A stretch of DNA of 55,188 nt. Source: Psilocybe azurescens (Eukaryota > Basidiomycota > Agaricomycetes > Agaricales > Agrocybaceae). Every line of letters begins with the position of its first letter. Position 1 is the stretch's first letter. Location of the stretch: contig JAJIRX010000161.1 of NCBI GenBank assembly GCA_023853785.1, forward strand, positions 1 through 55,188, written 5' to 3'. Below are positions 23,583 through 35,768 of this stretch, in pieces. The notes beneath the pieces are model-generated. The model did no database searches and had not been told where the DNA came from. It was given only the letters and a program-made list of their open reading frames with translations. Made by a program: the position numbers and the translations under genes.

Positions 23583-25078
23583 ATGCCTTCCAACACTTCA
23601 ACAAAATCCGCGACCATTCGCGAGCTTTCTTACTGGAAATTCCACATGATGATCCCCGCGCATATAGTGCAAGGGGTCATGGACAATCCTAAATTTTCTA
23701 CTGATCTTGCGTTTTACACGGAGGCCTATTCCAACGCGCGCATGAAGGTGCGCAATCCGCCTCTTGGGCCCCACGCAAGCGTCAACAAGATCTGCGCAAA
23801 CCACCTGCTGCCCGACTCTCCAGAGGCAGATAGATGGTTCAACGAACGGCACCTTGTTCTGCACCTGGTAGCCGATCGGGAATAGCGAGGCAATCGCCTT
23901 GCACGCCAAACTCGGGTCGCACGGCTCCTCATCGAGCAGCACATTGATGTCAACCAATCACACGACGACGTAGCGCCCTTGAGGCTAGCTTGTAAGGCAC
24001 GAGACTGGGAAATAGTATCACTCCTCCTCGAGCACGGAGCCAAAAGATATTTGGTTCCGAAGCATTTTTCTCGAACGATAAACATCGGAAGAGATTTATG
24101 AACTTAATAGCGACGAAATCTCTTCCCATAGGAAAGGAGCGGCCTGCTCGCGTATGCACCAGCTAGTCAGGTCAAACTCTTCTCGAATGCCACGGCAAAT
24201 TCGGTCTATACTCTTACCCCGAATCATTCCTCTGCATATGTGGTTCCCGAAAGGCACACAAGAACTGCTGTGCACGTAAGGCAACGGTCTTCGAATACTG
24301 GGACGGCACCCACACCGTACCGTACACTAAATCCGACGCGTACCAGAAGATGGGCCGCGCTATGCAGCCTCTTTCTTCGGAAAATTCAAATACCTTCCTG
24401 ACGGCACGTTGAGGGACCTTGACAGATTTCCAGACATCTTGTTCGCAGCTCTAGATGAGACTACCTTGGAGAGGTTCAGGCAGTAGATGATTAGGCTTGA
24501 CAAAGTCGACCCTGCATTTGCGTATGCCATGTCGAAGTACCGATTCCCACTATAAATATTTAGTTCTGATTTCTTTCCATCTTGACAGTGCTAACCAATT
24601 GACAATGAAAAGTCCATCCAACAGAAAATCGGCGATCAGGGCCTGAAAGAAAGGGCAGCAAATTAATTGGAACGATTGACGAGTACATCGCATCTGGTGT
24701 GGACCCACGGCCATCTTTCGACATTAAACATGCAGCAAAAATAGAAAATTGGGGAGGTGCTCTAAGCAGAGAGTGCGATGGGTCCGATTGTTATAAATTG
24801 GAAAAAAAGACATTGAGAAAATGCTCCATTGTTCCAGCTGTCTAGTTGTAAGCCTCTAGATGATGTTTCCTATATGGCCTTCTAAATAACTTCCAATATT
24901 CTCTTAGACGGTATACTTCTCCGAAGAATGTCAAATCGTTGACTGAGAGCATCACACAATGGAGGAGTATGGCCGGGACTTGCAAAGTCCTCGACCTTTG
25001 CCGTTACAGAAAAATATCAACGAGTATGTGGTCGAGGAAATTCTCAAGGAGCCGGAATACCACAAACTACCCATGTAG
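23583..25078 (+). pseudogene. Ankyrin / SEC-C-like / MYND zinc-finger protein, with nonsense mutations
   Basis: An agaric-type multidomain protein of unknown role; MYND fingers usually bind partner proteins. The N-terminus is MPSNTSTKSATIRELSYWKF. Ankyrin-like repeats follow: HLVADR..NSEAIALHAKLG and LRLACKARDWEIVSLLLEHG (about 23865-24040). A SEC-C-like Cys motif CICGSRKAHKNCCARK lies at about 24235-24280. The C-terminal MYND-like finger has CDGSDC (about 24776), CSSC, YFSEECQIVDW and EHH (24910-24953), and the gene ends HKLPM at 25078. Frame shifts at GGG runs (about 23878-23880 and 23913-23915) and a T run (24062-24066) may be sequence errors. Stops at 24164 (TAG) and 24944 (TGA) replace expected Trp codons, and a TAG lies at about 24484; these are substitutions, so the gene looks inactivated. 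Confidence 0.65.
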
Positions 25079-25398
25079 CCCAGTGTATGTTGAGACGGGC
25101 AATCATGTATCAAGTTGTCAACTAAATGCTTACATCGTTGTGCTATTAACATATATAACATAGATATGTGGTCAGTCTGGCCGCATTACATTATTTCAAT
25201 TGTTAAATCAATGCACTTCGTATGTATGACAGTACACTGTAATAATGAGTGGCTATAATTCTTGTCTAGTAGTGTGTAATAATATGCATCATTCGTGTAT
25301 GGATATTAAATAATCATAGGATTCGTGAAAAGAAAGAAAGGAACTTCATAACCTATTATCAGTAAGCTCGAAGTAAGCTCTAAGTACCCGTAAGATCT
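25079..25398. other. AT-rich 3' spacer
   Basis: Lies between the MYND pseudogene (+) and the TRK gene (-), which converge here. AT-rich, no gene seen. It contains a short direct repeat (AGTAAGCTCGA / AGTAAGCTCTA) at about 25360-25383. Confidence 0.4.
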
Positions 25399-28300
25399 CT
25401 AACGGCCGCCAAAAAGCTCTGAAGACTCTGGAGGTGGAACAGGATTCTCATCGTTCAAAGCTCCTTTTTCGCGACTGGAGGCACCATTCTCAGTGTTCGT
25501 TGCTTTAGGGTCTTGATTGACGAGCATCTCCCTCGGCAGAAGGACCGCTCGGTCCACGGCGACTGGTAGACCTCTATGGCGCCCTCGCACCCTATGGACG
25601 CGATTATTCTATGAATCGACACGGAACAAGAAAAGGGTTCAACGCACATGATGATAATCACGACCAATTTAGATAGTGGGGACATAGCACCGACGAATGA
25701 GAAATTATCCTGAAGAAAGAAGTCAAGTTAGAGAGTTGTTGGCGTGGTATTGAGAAGTATGCATACATTAGGGAGTCCTAGACTGAGGCCGATACCTCCA
25801 AATGCGGAGACCAGCTCAAAGAGCACACGGAATAAATCAAACCATTTTCTAGATTCATCCATAATATTTGCCCTTTCTATAATGGCGACGAGAAACACCG
25901 CCCAGACCAGCCACCATATGTCTAGTATGCAATAAATAGACGTTATTAGGAGTGCGAAAAAGCTGGAGATACTGAAGTACCTATTGATAACTGCCTCCGC
26001 AAATGCCATTCGAGGTATCGCCCCACGCGTTCTGTTCCTTCAGGTATCTGGTTGAGGTCGGCGGGTTCTTCGTCTTCGTCGTCTGGAGGTGCTTCGAATA
26101 TACCGAGAGAGCGCTCCTCGTATCTAGACAGAATGTCAAGTGGGCTCCTTATATGCAAGAAAAGTCAGTCATACACGTTGGTTGACCTGATGCTGAGTGC
26201 AACCTAGGAGGTACAAGGTCAGCTAAATATAGGGAGGGAAGAGCAGAACTAAATGATTCAGATCTTACAGGATACACCTAAGGGTTAAGAATGGGGCAAT
26301 CATGGCCTGTGAGCACCGAGGCACTATGGCTCGTAATAAAGACTTACCGCAATATACATCATAACCACGTATAAAAACCTATCGAATATCTCAATATCAA
26401 GCCATATAGCTCAGCTCAAAAACTTCACGAACTCACAGTAGTGCAGGAGCCAAGCTGGCTAGAGGTGCGATGGAGAACCCAGACGCTCGAGCTGCAAGTC
26501 CTTGAAACAAACCTGCCACAATACGAGGTCCTTTCGGTATCGCTTCATAGGCCGGGATCCCCAGATCTATGGTATCACATCAGCGTTGCAGCAGAATATC
26601 AATAATTCAAAAAGCAGAATAAGCACTTAACACTTCAAAGGCGACCCATTCGATCACACTTCGCATCACATGGGAGAAAGTTAAAGGTATGTTGCCCTTG
26701 AAAAGGACAACATCAATCACCTGAACAGTAAAAGGCAGAATACTAGAAACCACGTCTGGTGGCTGGGAAAGCTAACAAAAAAAAAATCAAAGACTGTAGC
26801 TGCGTATAAGCCGCAAAATAAGACAAACAGATAAAGGAAGCATCTGATAAGATAATCTCCATGAGTAACACAACTAGGTGTGGAATATTACATAAAGAGC
26901 AGACCTTCGAGGATGTTCAAGAAGAAATGATAAAGCATCTTGAGCCGGGGAGTCGTCGTCAAGGATCTTCGATGACGTCCATCTAGGCAATGTCAGTTTT
27001 GGATTTTTGCAAGTCTAAGATTAAGATATGTACATGACTAGACGCAAGCTGCGAGTGTTCTAGAATCTCCAGTTATTCGTGCTAGAGCCAGTAAATACAC
27101 GCACAATATGGGCTATGGTATACAAACAAGATCAGGCACACAAGCATAGGAAACCGATAAATTAAATGACCCACCAAAGCGTGGTTTCCAGCAAGAATGA
27201 CGAAAACGAGAGCAACTGAAGCATAAATCAGTCAGTCAAGACTGCTGCTAATATCCGTTATATATGTAATCACATATCATTAAGTATGCGCTTGCAAAAG
27301 GAACCATTCCTCTTTAAAGCAGAGTAATTCAGAATTCATACATGGCAGGCGTTAGGCAGCTTACGTATCTACAAGCGACAATCCACCACCGGTATAGGCT
27401 CCCATGACCTGAAAGAAGGCGAACCTGGGAAGCTACTGTCAAGGATTAGACACAGAATGCAGTAGCGACGACCAACCATGTTTTAGATACTAGTCGTGGT
27501 TGATTTTCAAAGACACCGTCGTACGATTTGGCGATAGAAAGCCACGGCAAGAAAAGTAATACAGCTAGAAGCTGGCAGACAACAAAGTACTGCACAATAG
27601 CAACCATGAGTATTGAACGCAATTAAATGGCGGGAACACAGTATACCGCAGGAACGAGCCAGCTCAACAGCTTCAGCGCGCGATACTCCGCCCCTCCTAA
27701 ATCCTCCAACTCCGAATCTGTTAGCGAATCCGTCCGAAAGTCTGAGTTCCTGCCCACGACGAGCCCATTGAAGTTGAGCCACGGAACAGAAGAAGACTGC
27801 AGCGTCGTAACCGTGGTCATGGTCATGGTGCGTTCCATTTTATTGTATGTATGGGGGATGACAAGCTTGAGCGCTTGGTTCGCGAGGTGGATAGGACCCG
27901 GGAAGCCGCCCAGGCCTTGGTACTTGTGTGCGTGTTGGCGCTCGGGTGGGACGCCAGGGATGTTATTGGCTTTGGTGCTTAGCATGGTGGTTCCTCTACG
28001 GGGCACCGCTCTTCCGTCTACAAATGCGCTAGTTAAGTTGGATGATAGGTATGGATGTGAGGGAACTGACTTCGTGTATGGTGGCCAGTTCGTGCGTGGA
28101 TGCCGGTAGACTGTGCGAACCCGACCATAGGAGGTGAGCGCGGACCGCGCTCAGAGGTGGGGAAAAGAATGACATGTTCGATTTTGGCGAAGAGGATACC
28201 ATCGGGGCATCTGTCATGGTCGAAATGTGGTTAGGCTCGTCGGACATGTCGACTGGGGATTGCGTTATCTGCTCGGGAATGTTCGCGAGCGTGCCTCCAG

Positions 28301-28994
28301 GCGTTGGCCCCTGGAAATAAATATGTGGCCCATTCGTTTGGAGCGGGTCTGCTCTGTTCTCCTGACGGGGTGTAGGTTCTCTCTGTTTGAAAGGGTCCAT
28401 CGGTGCAGATATGGTTTTCATGAAAGAAGCTTTCGATCGCATCGTCCGTATTGATCTGGGTTTGGCTTTCTCCTTCGCAGCCACATATTCACAATGGGTA
28501 GTGAAAAATCGCCTATATAAACAGGTAAGCTGCAATCATCTGGTATGAAATAGGGCTACACTTACTTCCGGATAAGCACCATGATCCACGAAACCACTGT
28601 TATATCACCCTGTCAATTGATCGTAAGACATCCAAGAAGCCTGAACAGCCAGTCGACATACAATAGTCATAAGGAAATACAATATTACTTGCTGCCATTT
28701 GGTAATCGTAGAAAGATTAATGGTAGACAAACCAGTGACCGTCATCGCAGAATAGCAGAGGAACATAGAATCCAAAAAGCTAACATGAAACCGGCCATTC
28801 GAACCGTAGAAGATCCCAGAGAAGACGAGAGGTATAAATGTGAAAGCAGCTAGGTGCACCCGAAAGAATGTGGCCTCTTCTATGATATAGTTAGCAAATC
28901 GCACAAGGGGCGACAGTATCCGCGCGCTATTTCTTTGAGGGAAGTGTGTCCCGCTTTCCAAATTTATGGTGGTGCTGGTGTTATCCTGTTCCAT
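25399..28994 (-). CDS. TRK1: TRK-family potassium transporter
   Basis: Plasma-membrane high-affinity potassium uptake protein. ATG at 28994 (MEQDNTSTTINLESGTHFPQ) and stop at 25399-25401 after SSELFGGR. All four selectivity-filter loops of the TRK/HKT/Ktr fold are visible: YSAMTVTGLSTINL (about 28720-28765), GAYTGGGLSLV (about 27370-27400), ARASGFSIAPLASL (about 26470-26500) and SAFGGIGLSLGLP (about 25765-25810). Each has the key Gly. Between the first and second membrane-pore-membrane units is a long hydrophilic loop (about 27650-28530) rich in Ser/Pro, typical of fungal TRKs. A hydrophilic Asp/Glu/Pro-rich loop (EAPPDDEDEEPADLNQ) precedes the last unit, and the C-terminal tail is polar. The gene has many small exons, and I saw no frame break. 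A divergent 1.6-kb region separates it from the BTB gene. Confidence 0.93.
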
Positions 28995-30632
28995 TGTCGG
29001 ACGAGAATAGCCTGAGAGAGACTTGTTTGTGTAGAAGAGAATGTGGATGGCTGGTTTCTTTAGCAGATACACATGGCGCAGTGGGAGAGAGTGTGTTCCG
29101 ATGGAGTGATGGCAGTGGGCGACTGGCAACGAGGTCGAGTTTCACGCGTAAAGCTGGCTGGCCGCTACCACGGTGATATCGGCGGCATTAAGTCGACATG
29201 AGGCTTGGTGGGAATGTTCTCGGAGCCTCGGGCTGTCATTAAGGCGGGAGGATCAATATATAAAATATGGTGCATGAAAGAAAGAAGATAGATTATGCGA
29301 CACAAGTGGGATCATAGAATAGAAATGGAATCATAGTATAAGGTGCGAGGGGCCTCGAAGTTATCGTTGGGGTAGCCACTAGGTCACAGGTCTTCCAAAT
29401 CCTTTCAGCGTCGTTGCTGGACGCCATAATTTCGTCCGGAAACGGAGAAACACAACAGCCTCGTTATCCTGTCATATCCTTAGTATCCTGCGTATATGAT
29501 TTGATCAAGGGCACTGTTTGGCCTTGTAAACGCAGTGAAATATTATGACTGCAGAAAGGCAGAATAAAATCTAGGGTCATGGCCAAGCTATCGGACAACT
29601 CAGGATTAGAAAGGACTCTAGAAACAACCAGAAGTACTCATTCTAACCTCTCTGAAGATTTGAATGGAAGAAGAGATGGCAAACCAAAGAAAGAACCGGC
29701 ATGGTGTCGGGTCCGGCCCACTTTATTTCAGTGAATAACCTGGGAGGAGTTTGAAGATCATCGCATCCATTTGCGGTAACCCGAGTTAGCTCTTCCAGAA
29801 CTCTTCTGACATGTGCTCCAGAGTAACATGCAATGAGATCGAGCATATACATAATAGTACTGCAATGCCGTGGCTATCGCTATTTGTCAGTGTTGCGACA
29901 GTCGTTACACGTTGCTTTTCACTTTGATCTAATGTCGACTAATCCCCTCATATTCGAGTTAGACAGACACAAGCAGCGCACGAGGCATCCTTAACGTCGC
30001 AGCCCATAAACGACGCCAAAACCATGTATTGGCGGGGCAGAATGACATCAGTATGACGTGATAGCCGGGATAGCCGGGATATTCTTAGTTCTAAGATTTC
30101 GTGAAAACCTCATCTCAACTTCGCCAACTCAACGCAGAACTGATAACTTACATGAATCGATATTTGTAAAACACACAGAAATTGTGTATACGATATACTC
30201 AACATCTGTCATTACTTCAAACTCGAAGCCATGAGAAGAAGGTAAAGACTCTCGCCACTCCTTGGAATTGTCAGTGACGTTTTGTGGCTTCGGCATTATG
30301 TACTAGGTTATCGAAAACGGATCAATAAACATAGATATATGATGCCACTGTATTGGAGCAGCTTCTTCCTATTCGTTTGGCCCCAATCAGAAGGGGCGAA
30401 AGCTAAAGCAGTTTTGCTATATATGTATGTTATCTCGCCCCACCTTCCAACTTTGGAGGGTCCCTATGATCGTCATCCCAAACCTCTTCAATATAAGCCA
30501 TGCATGTGCGCCACCGTTCTCTTACCAGCACTTATCGACCTTCACTTCATCGTGGCGTTGATATTGTGAATCGCGAATCGCGAATCCTGACATTGACTCA
30601 TTCCACCAGACATTCTTGATCTCTAGCAAAGT
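28995..30632. other. Divergent intergenic region (TRK / BTB)
   Basis: Holds the promoters of the leftward TRK gene and rightward BTB gene. No convincing ORF. A small tandem repeat of GATAGCCGG lies at about 30059-30078. The 95-codon open frame at 30282-30569 has no supporting feature. Confidence 0.4.
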
Positions 30633-31956
30633 ATGTATAATAACAACGACGATCACCAACCGTACTTGTATACCCCGGGCTCGATGTCATCCGATGGAAG
30701 TGACACGTTGTATCCTGGGACGCCTGTGATTCTAGTGAGTCTGAACACTCAAAAATACCGATGTGTTACAGTGACTGATCGTCCCATGGGATTATTCAGA
30801 AACCGCTGCCCACCCCGGTCGAGCCAGGGCAAGGCAACAGGCGGATGATGATGGGACAACAGCAGCAGCAACAACGACAGCAGGAATACTTCATCTGGAA
30901 CTCAGAAACGACGACGCCCTCGTCCAGTGGATTGACATCCGGCCAATTTCAACAAGCCGGCTATAGCACCGACTATCGCGAAGACGTCATATCAATATCC
31001 ACCTCCTTCCAACCGAACACCGACCCAGCGCCGGACACAATCTTTGCCTCGTCGGACAATGTATACTTCTACACCATCTACCAGACCATCCTAAACGCTG
31101 CGCCGAACGCGTTCCGGCCGTGCCTTGCGGCGCCCTCTCTGATCCGCAGTACAGAACAACGGTGATTGTTCTCGACGCGCCGAGCGCCGAGCTCAATATT
31201 ATTCTGCATGCGCTGTACAAAACATCTCCTGCGAACAATTCGCCGTCGTTCGAGACGCTCGTGCGCGCGATCGACAGGATGCCGAGGTACGGGTTGTCCG
31301 CGGAGCACCTCATCAAGCCCAACACACCGCTATACGAGCTGCTCCTCGCACACGCGCCGCTATACCCTCTCGACTCGTACGCGCTCGCTGCGCACCATGG
31401 CATCGCTGCCCTGGCTGCGACCGTCTCCGCGCACCTCCTCTCGCACGACCTGGCGACGGTGTCCGATACGATCGCGGAGCGCATTGGACCGATTTATTTG
31501 AAGAGATTGCTGTTGTTGCATTCTGCGAGGTTTGCGGCGTTGAAGGATATATTACTGCGCCCGCCCGTGCCGCATTCAGAGACGGGGACATGTAGCTTCG
31601 AGGATCAGAAGAAAGTGACACGCGCGTGGGCGCTTGTATCAGCGTATTTGGTATGGGATGCCAGGCCAGGTAGGATATTATTTCTTTTCTTCATACTCTT
31701 TTAGATTTTTAATAGGATTTTGTTGCGCTGAAGCTTGATTTTTTCTGCGGAATGTTTTGTAGATATATCTACGCATACGTTGGGGAATGCTCTTAACCCA
31801 CTGCTTGAGCATCTCACGTGCAAATTATGCGAGAAATCGCTGAAGGATAAAATAAAGGACGTCATGGTTCGGTGGACTGCGGTCAAGGTGAGCGTTGTTC
31901 ATTCTTCAAGTACGTACAATCGCTGATTTCAACTTAATATCTAGCGTACAATATAA
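30633..31956 (+). CDS. BTB/POZ-like domain protein
   Basis: Likely adaptor or transcription-related protein of the expanded agaric BTB class. Exons: 30633-30734, 30800-31669, 31763-31887 and 31945-31956, all with GT-AG ends and matching phases. The disordered N-terminus includes MMMGQQQQQQRQQEYFIW. The BTB-like fold begins at FASSDNVYFYTIYQTILN (about 31045-31095) and continues with TTVIVLDAPSAELNIILHAL and SFETLVRAIDRMPRYGLS. A helical C-terminal region follows (LLLLHSARFAALKDILLRPP), with a Cys pair (LTCKLCEKSLKDKIKD), ending in VKRTI. One base is missing in the GC-rich stretch 31121-31135, where AFRPCLA should continue into ALSDPQYRTT. Partner is unknown; a Cullin-3 adaptor role is possible but not shown by sequence. 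Confidence 0.7.
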
Positions 31957-33610
31957 CCCTGTGCCCGGCAGTCGGATCTGCTCTGCGTTTTTCTCGTTCG
32001 TATTTATATCATCATCTTATCTTTTTCTATCAGGCCGAGATACACACGGGTCTCTCAAAGCCATAGGGATATAAGCGGTATAATACACCTAGATACCGAA
32101 TACATGTCTTATACCCTTATGTAGTCTCAACATAATAAAAAATGGCCCATTCGGTCGTGCTTTCCTTGAACCACTTATTGTGCGTTCATACGGGTAGATG
32201 CAAGCTATATATTAAATTGAAGTGAGGTGCTAATAAATGATAATGACGTACTTACCAGTTTACTTCCAGTGAGAATACACGTCAAGAATGATTGATATTC
32301 ACACTCTTTTTGCGAAATCAACTATAAGTATTTAGGATCTCTTAGCCAACTCTTAGCCCGGAATAAGCTCAGAAAGCCTTCAACATAGGATTCGAGATAA
32401 ATTATTAGTCATTCGAATGGATTGCTTCGAGGTGATGAGAAGCAGGGTAGGGAGAAGAAGTAAGAGGTCGGATTATTCGCGAGACGCGACTCTTGTGGGT
32501 GCGGAGGGCTTTGGCAGCAAAGTTCGTGTCACGAGATTAACCGAGACCGAGAGAAGGTGGCGCGAATCAAACGCATTAAGCACTGTCAGGTACCGAGAGA
32601 GCAAGGCTGAGCAAAGTGAAAAGATTTTGGACAGCCGAAGGCCTGAGCGCTTGGGAAACCACGTGGATATCCGAATCGTAGTCCAAGCAGTGCCAGTACC
32701 AGACACTGAAAGAATAGGGACGAAGTGGGAGGGTGCACAAAATTGGAGAGATTTAATTTGACCTGAGATCAAGCAAGGATTCAAATCTTTCTTTATTGAA
32801 AGAGAAGGGCAAGAGAGGTGGGAAGCTCTCAGTGGGAACTCAATGTCGATCAGAGCGGGTGACTCTCATATATTTATGAATATAATATTGCAAACTTATA
32901 GATGTAAGAATTCTAGAATAGATACGCTCAGTTGTTTGCGAGGCAAACGACTGAGAATGAATTTATATCTACCTAGAACAGATATGCTCGGTAATTATTT
33001 AGTACAACGATTCAATATGTTCAGTAAGAAAGAACATCGCAAACAACTGAGGAGAGCTCATATCGAAATCTCGTATATAATTTAGTCCGTTATCAAGATT
33101 CATATCTACTAAGTGAATAGAAACTAATAGAAGTGTATTGCGTGCCGCAATAAAGATAACGAATTGAATATATCGTATACTACATAGGAAAAGGAATAGC
33201 ACAATAATGAACCGTTAATAAACCAATATATTATAATGAATGTGCGTACGATTTTTCAAGGAACCGGCAGTCGCACAGCCAAACGGCAGCGAGGCGCTAT
33301 CGCGTTTGCTTACCATCTTCCAACAATAGAAGCAGGGGGCTGGCGACGGGTCATTAAATGGAAGATAACATCACTCAATGAGAATATCAACGAGGAATCC
33401 TTCTTTCTCACCCATTATCTGCAGCAAATTTTGACTAAATCCACAGATGAGTTTTGGCTGTACCCTCATCGTGAAATAGGGGTTTTGTTTAGTATTAATT
33501 ATGGTGATCAACAAACATGCCAAAGCCGACGATCTCCGAATAGCTAGCTTGACTTGTGCTTCCTCTACCTCCCAATCTCCTTCCTCGCCTCTATCTCTAT
33601 CTCTACTGTG
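31957..33610. other. Long AT-rich intergenic region with a dispersed inverted repeat
   Basis: No recognisable gene. A 115-codon charged ORF on the plus strand (32417-32761) has no homology that I recognise. TCAGTTGTTTGCGA at 32928-32941 is repeated perfectly inverted at 33037-33050, with a nearby imperfect hairpin (about 32929-32953). The last 60 bases (33549-33609) are pyrimidine-rich and directly precede the CTP1 start, a common feature of well-expressed fungal promoters. Confidence 0.45.
32928..33050. repeat. 14-bp inverted repeat pair (32928-32941 / 33037-33050)
   Basis: TCAGTTGTTTGCGA and its exact reverse complement 95 bp apart in AT-rich DNA, with further weak similarity around each copy. 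It may be a remnant of a small terminal-repeat element, but no target duplication was identified. Confidence 0.5.
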
Positions 33611-35339
33611 ATGGCACCTCAAAAGAAGGAAAAACCCAGTCATGCACTGTAAGCTAAAATTTCCAAGAATCACTCACCCGAAACTCAAACCTATGGTACT
33701 TATATAAAATAGATTTGCAGGCGCCACAGCAGGCGCAATCGAAGCGTAAGTAGAACAGTGTCTCGTGCACTTACCCTTACTGCGTTCAATCTCAACGAAT
33801 ACCAGAATGTAGGTTCGTGACGTATCCGACGGAGTTTGTCAAGACGAGGTCGCAATTTGGGGGAAGGTTCGTTTGTGTTGTTTTCTGGTCTTTTTGGTCG
33901 CGGTCTTTTGTTTTACCTTAGACCTGTGGTTGCTGTCGTGGAGGTGACGAAAGGCTGGAGTGAGCTGTTTCGAACTCGATTTCTACAACACGTTCGAGTT
34001 TGGCTTTCAGTTTGAGGTCACTGAGCCGAATAACGAAAAAGGTTTCAATGCGTTAACCACACCACATGCAACTCAAATTCGCGTATCTCATTCTCATTCT
34101 CTTCACTCCATGTCCATATCATCTAGTCTACTAACGATCTTCTCTTCTAAACAGCGCGAAGGCCCCATCGCCATTATCAGAGACACGATACGCACCAAAG
34201 GCATAACAGGACTTTACTCGGGCTGCATGGCGCTCGTAGTAGGCAACTCTGTCAAAGCTGGAGTACGATTCGTGAGCTATGATCATTTTAAGGGAATGCT
34301 TGCCGATTCGGAGGTGTGTGGGTGTTTCTATTTTGCTTCTATTAATATCGAATGAAATGGTTGTTTTTGAATCGAAATTCAGGGGGAAAGTGAGTGCACC
34401 GCGGAGCTTGCTCGCTGGTTTGGGTGCCGGAATGATGGAGGCAATTCTTGCTGTTACGCCTTCGGAGACTATCAAGTGCGTTGGTTTCTTGCTTGCTTTT
34501 ATATCGAACTCGACTAATTTATCCATCTAAAACTATTCAACCAAAACCATCATGATTATAAAAGAACGAAGCTCATCGACGATTCTAAGCGGCCGATTCC
34601 GCAATATAGAGGATTTATTCATGGTACGGCGTCTATCGTGCGTCAGGAGGGAATATCAGGGATCTATCGAGGACTTTTCCCTGTTGTGAGTGTCGAGTGT
34701 CGAGGAATTCCTATGATACCTTTCCCTTCTTTTCTCATCGACAGTTCCTTTCTGTGTAATTCCAACCTCTTCTCTCTCTCTCTCTAATATCATTATAACT
34801 TAAAACTAACCACCGCTCTCCCTTCTGCCTCGCAGATGATGCGCCAAGGCGCTAATTCAGCTATCCGCTTCACGACGTACTCGACGCTCAAACAGTTCGT
34901 ACAGGGCACCGTTCCCTCTCGCCCTGGCCAGCCCCTGCCTAGCGCGATCACGTTTGGCATTGGAGGGATTGCGGGGTTGGTCACTGTATATACCACTATG
35001 CCGCTTGAGTAAGTCTTTCCGTGATCAATGCCTGCGGCGTCTTTCCCTGGTGATATTGATGCTTTTTTGGGTAGTGTGATCAAAACCCGAATGCAATCCC
35101 TCGAAGCACGCGCGCAATACCGTAACTCGTTCCACTGCGCGTACCGGATATTCACTGAAGAAGGCATTTTACGCTTTTGGACGGGGACGACGCCGAGACT
35201 TACAAGGCTTGTGGTATGTTCAATTCCTTTCTTATTTTTGTACTTTGGCTTATCATGTTTGTTTGAATAGTTGAGTGGTGGGATAGTGTTTACTGTTTAT
35301 GAGAACATTATCAAGGTTATTGGAGGGAGGCAGCCTTAG
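33611..35339 (+). CDS. CTP1: Mitochondrial tricarboxylate (citrate) carrier
   Basis: Inner-membrane SLC25-family exchanger moving citrate or another tricarboxylate against malate. ATG at 33611 (MAPQKKEKPSHAL). The three carrier repeats carry their signatures: TYPTEFVKTRSQFGG, VTPSETIKTKLIDDSK and TMPLDVIKTRMQSLE. Between them are GITGLYSGCMALVVGNSVKA, GISGIYRGLFPVMMRQGANS and GILRFWTGTTPRLTRL, and the end is VYENIIKVIGGRQP (stop 35337-35339). About ten exons; the longest intron is 33944-34152. The run GGGGG at 34382-34386 gives one base too many after the acceptor: four Gs would join DSE to GKVSAPRSLLAG. Length and order fit full-length fungal citrate carriers. Confidence 0.93.
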
Positions 35340-35768
35340 AGACTTGGCCATAGATGTAGGCTTTAGCGCTTAGCTCCAGGAGCAAGCTCGGACTCTAGTG
35401 GAAATTTGATGTAATTTGTTTTTGCCAACTGTTTGAGGCATGTGTCTCTCTGTGATTTTGCCCCTACTCTACAAAAGTCGGAATAACGTCCTCTGCTTTG
35501 CTTCATATTTTCAAAATGATATAGCGAGCAGAACGAGAAATTGTTATATGTGCTTATCAGCATAAAAGTGGTAATCATGACGCAGATCATTGAGAATTTG
35601 AGTCGGCAATCGGAGTCCGGACCAATTATCAGAACCCGAGACCCGGACGAATCTAAATTTATCCAGTCCACTGTGTTAGTCGCTTATACCACACCATTTC
35701 GCCCAGCTTGCCCCAAAGTTCTCACTACCTCAGTGTTATCAACACCAACACCACCGCCAATATCACCC
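35340..35768. promoter_or_regulatory. Spacer and HEM4 promoter
   Basis: 3' flank of CTP1 followed by the presumed HEM4 promoter. An in-frame open stretch upstream of the HEM4 ATG lacks family similarity and is probably not translated. Confidence 0.35.

Noticed and set aside
23883..23885. In-frame TAG in the ankyrin region taken as a nonsense mutation
   Set aside because: Changing the GGG run just before it by one base moves the frame onto NSEAIALHAKLG, so this stop is probably a by-product of a run-length error, unlike those at 24164 and 24944.
30059..30078. Short GATAGCCGG tandem repeat as a possible CRISPR or minisatellite
   Set aside because: Only two and a half copies, without spacers; a trivial local duplication.
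30282..30569. 95-codon plus-strand ORF upstream of the BTB gene
   Set aside because: No domain, no intron structure, odd composition; probably chance.
32417..32761. Charged 115-codon ORF
   Set aside because: No family resemblance, and the opposite strand is equally open over the same bases; not supported as a gene.
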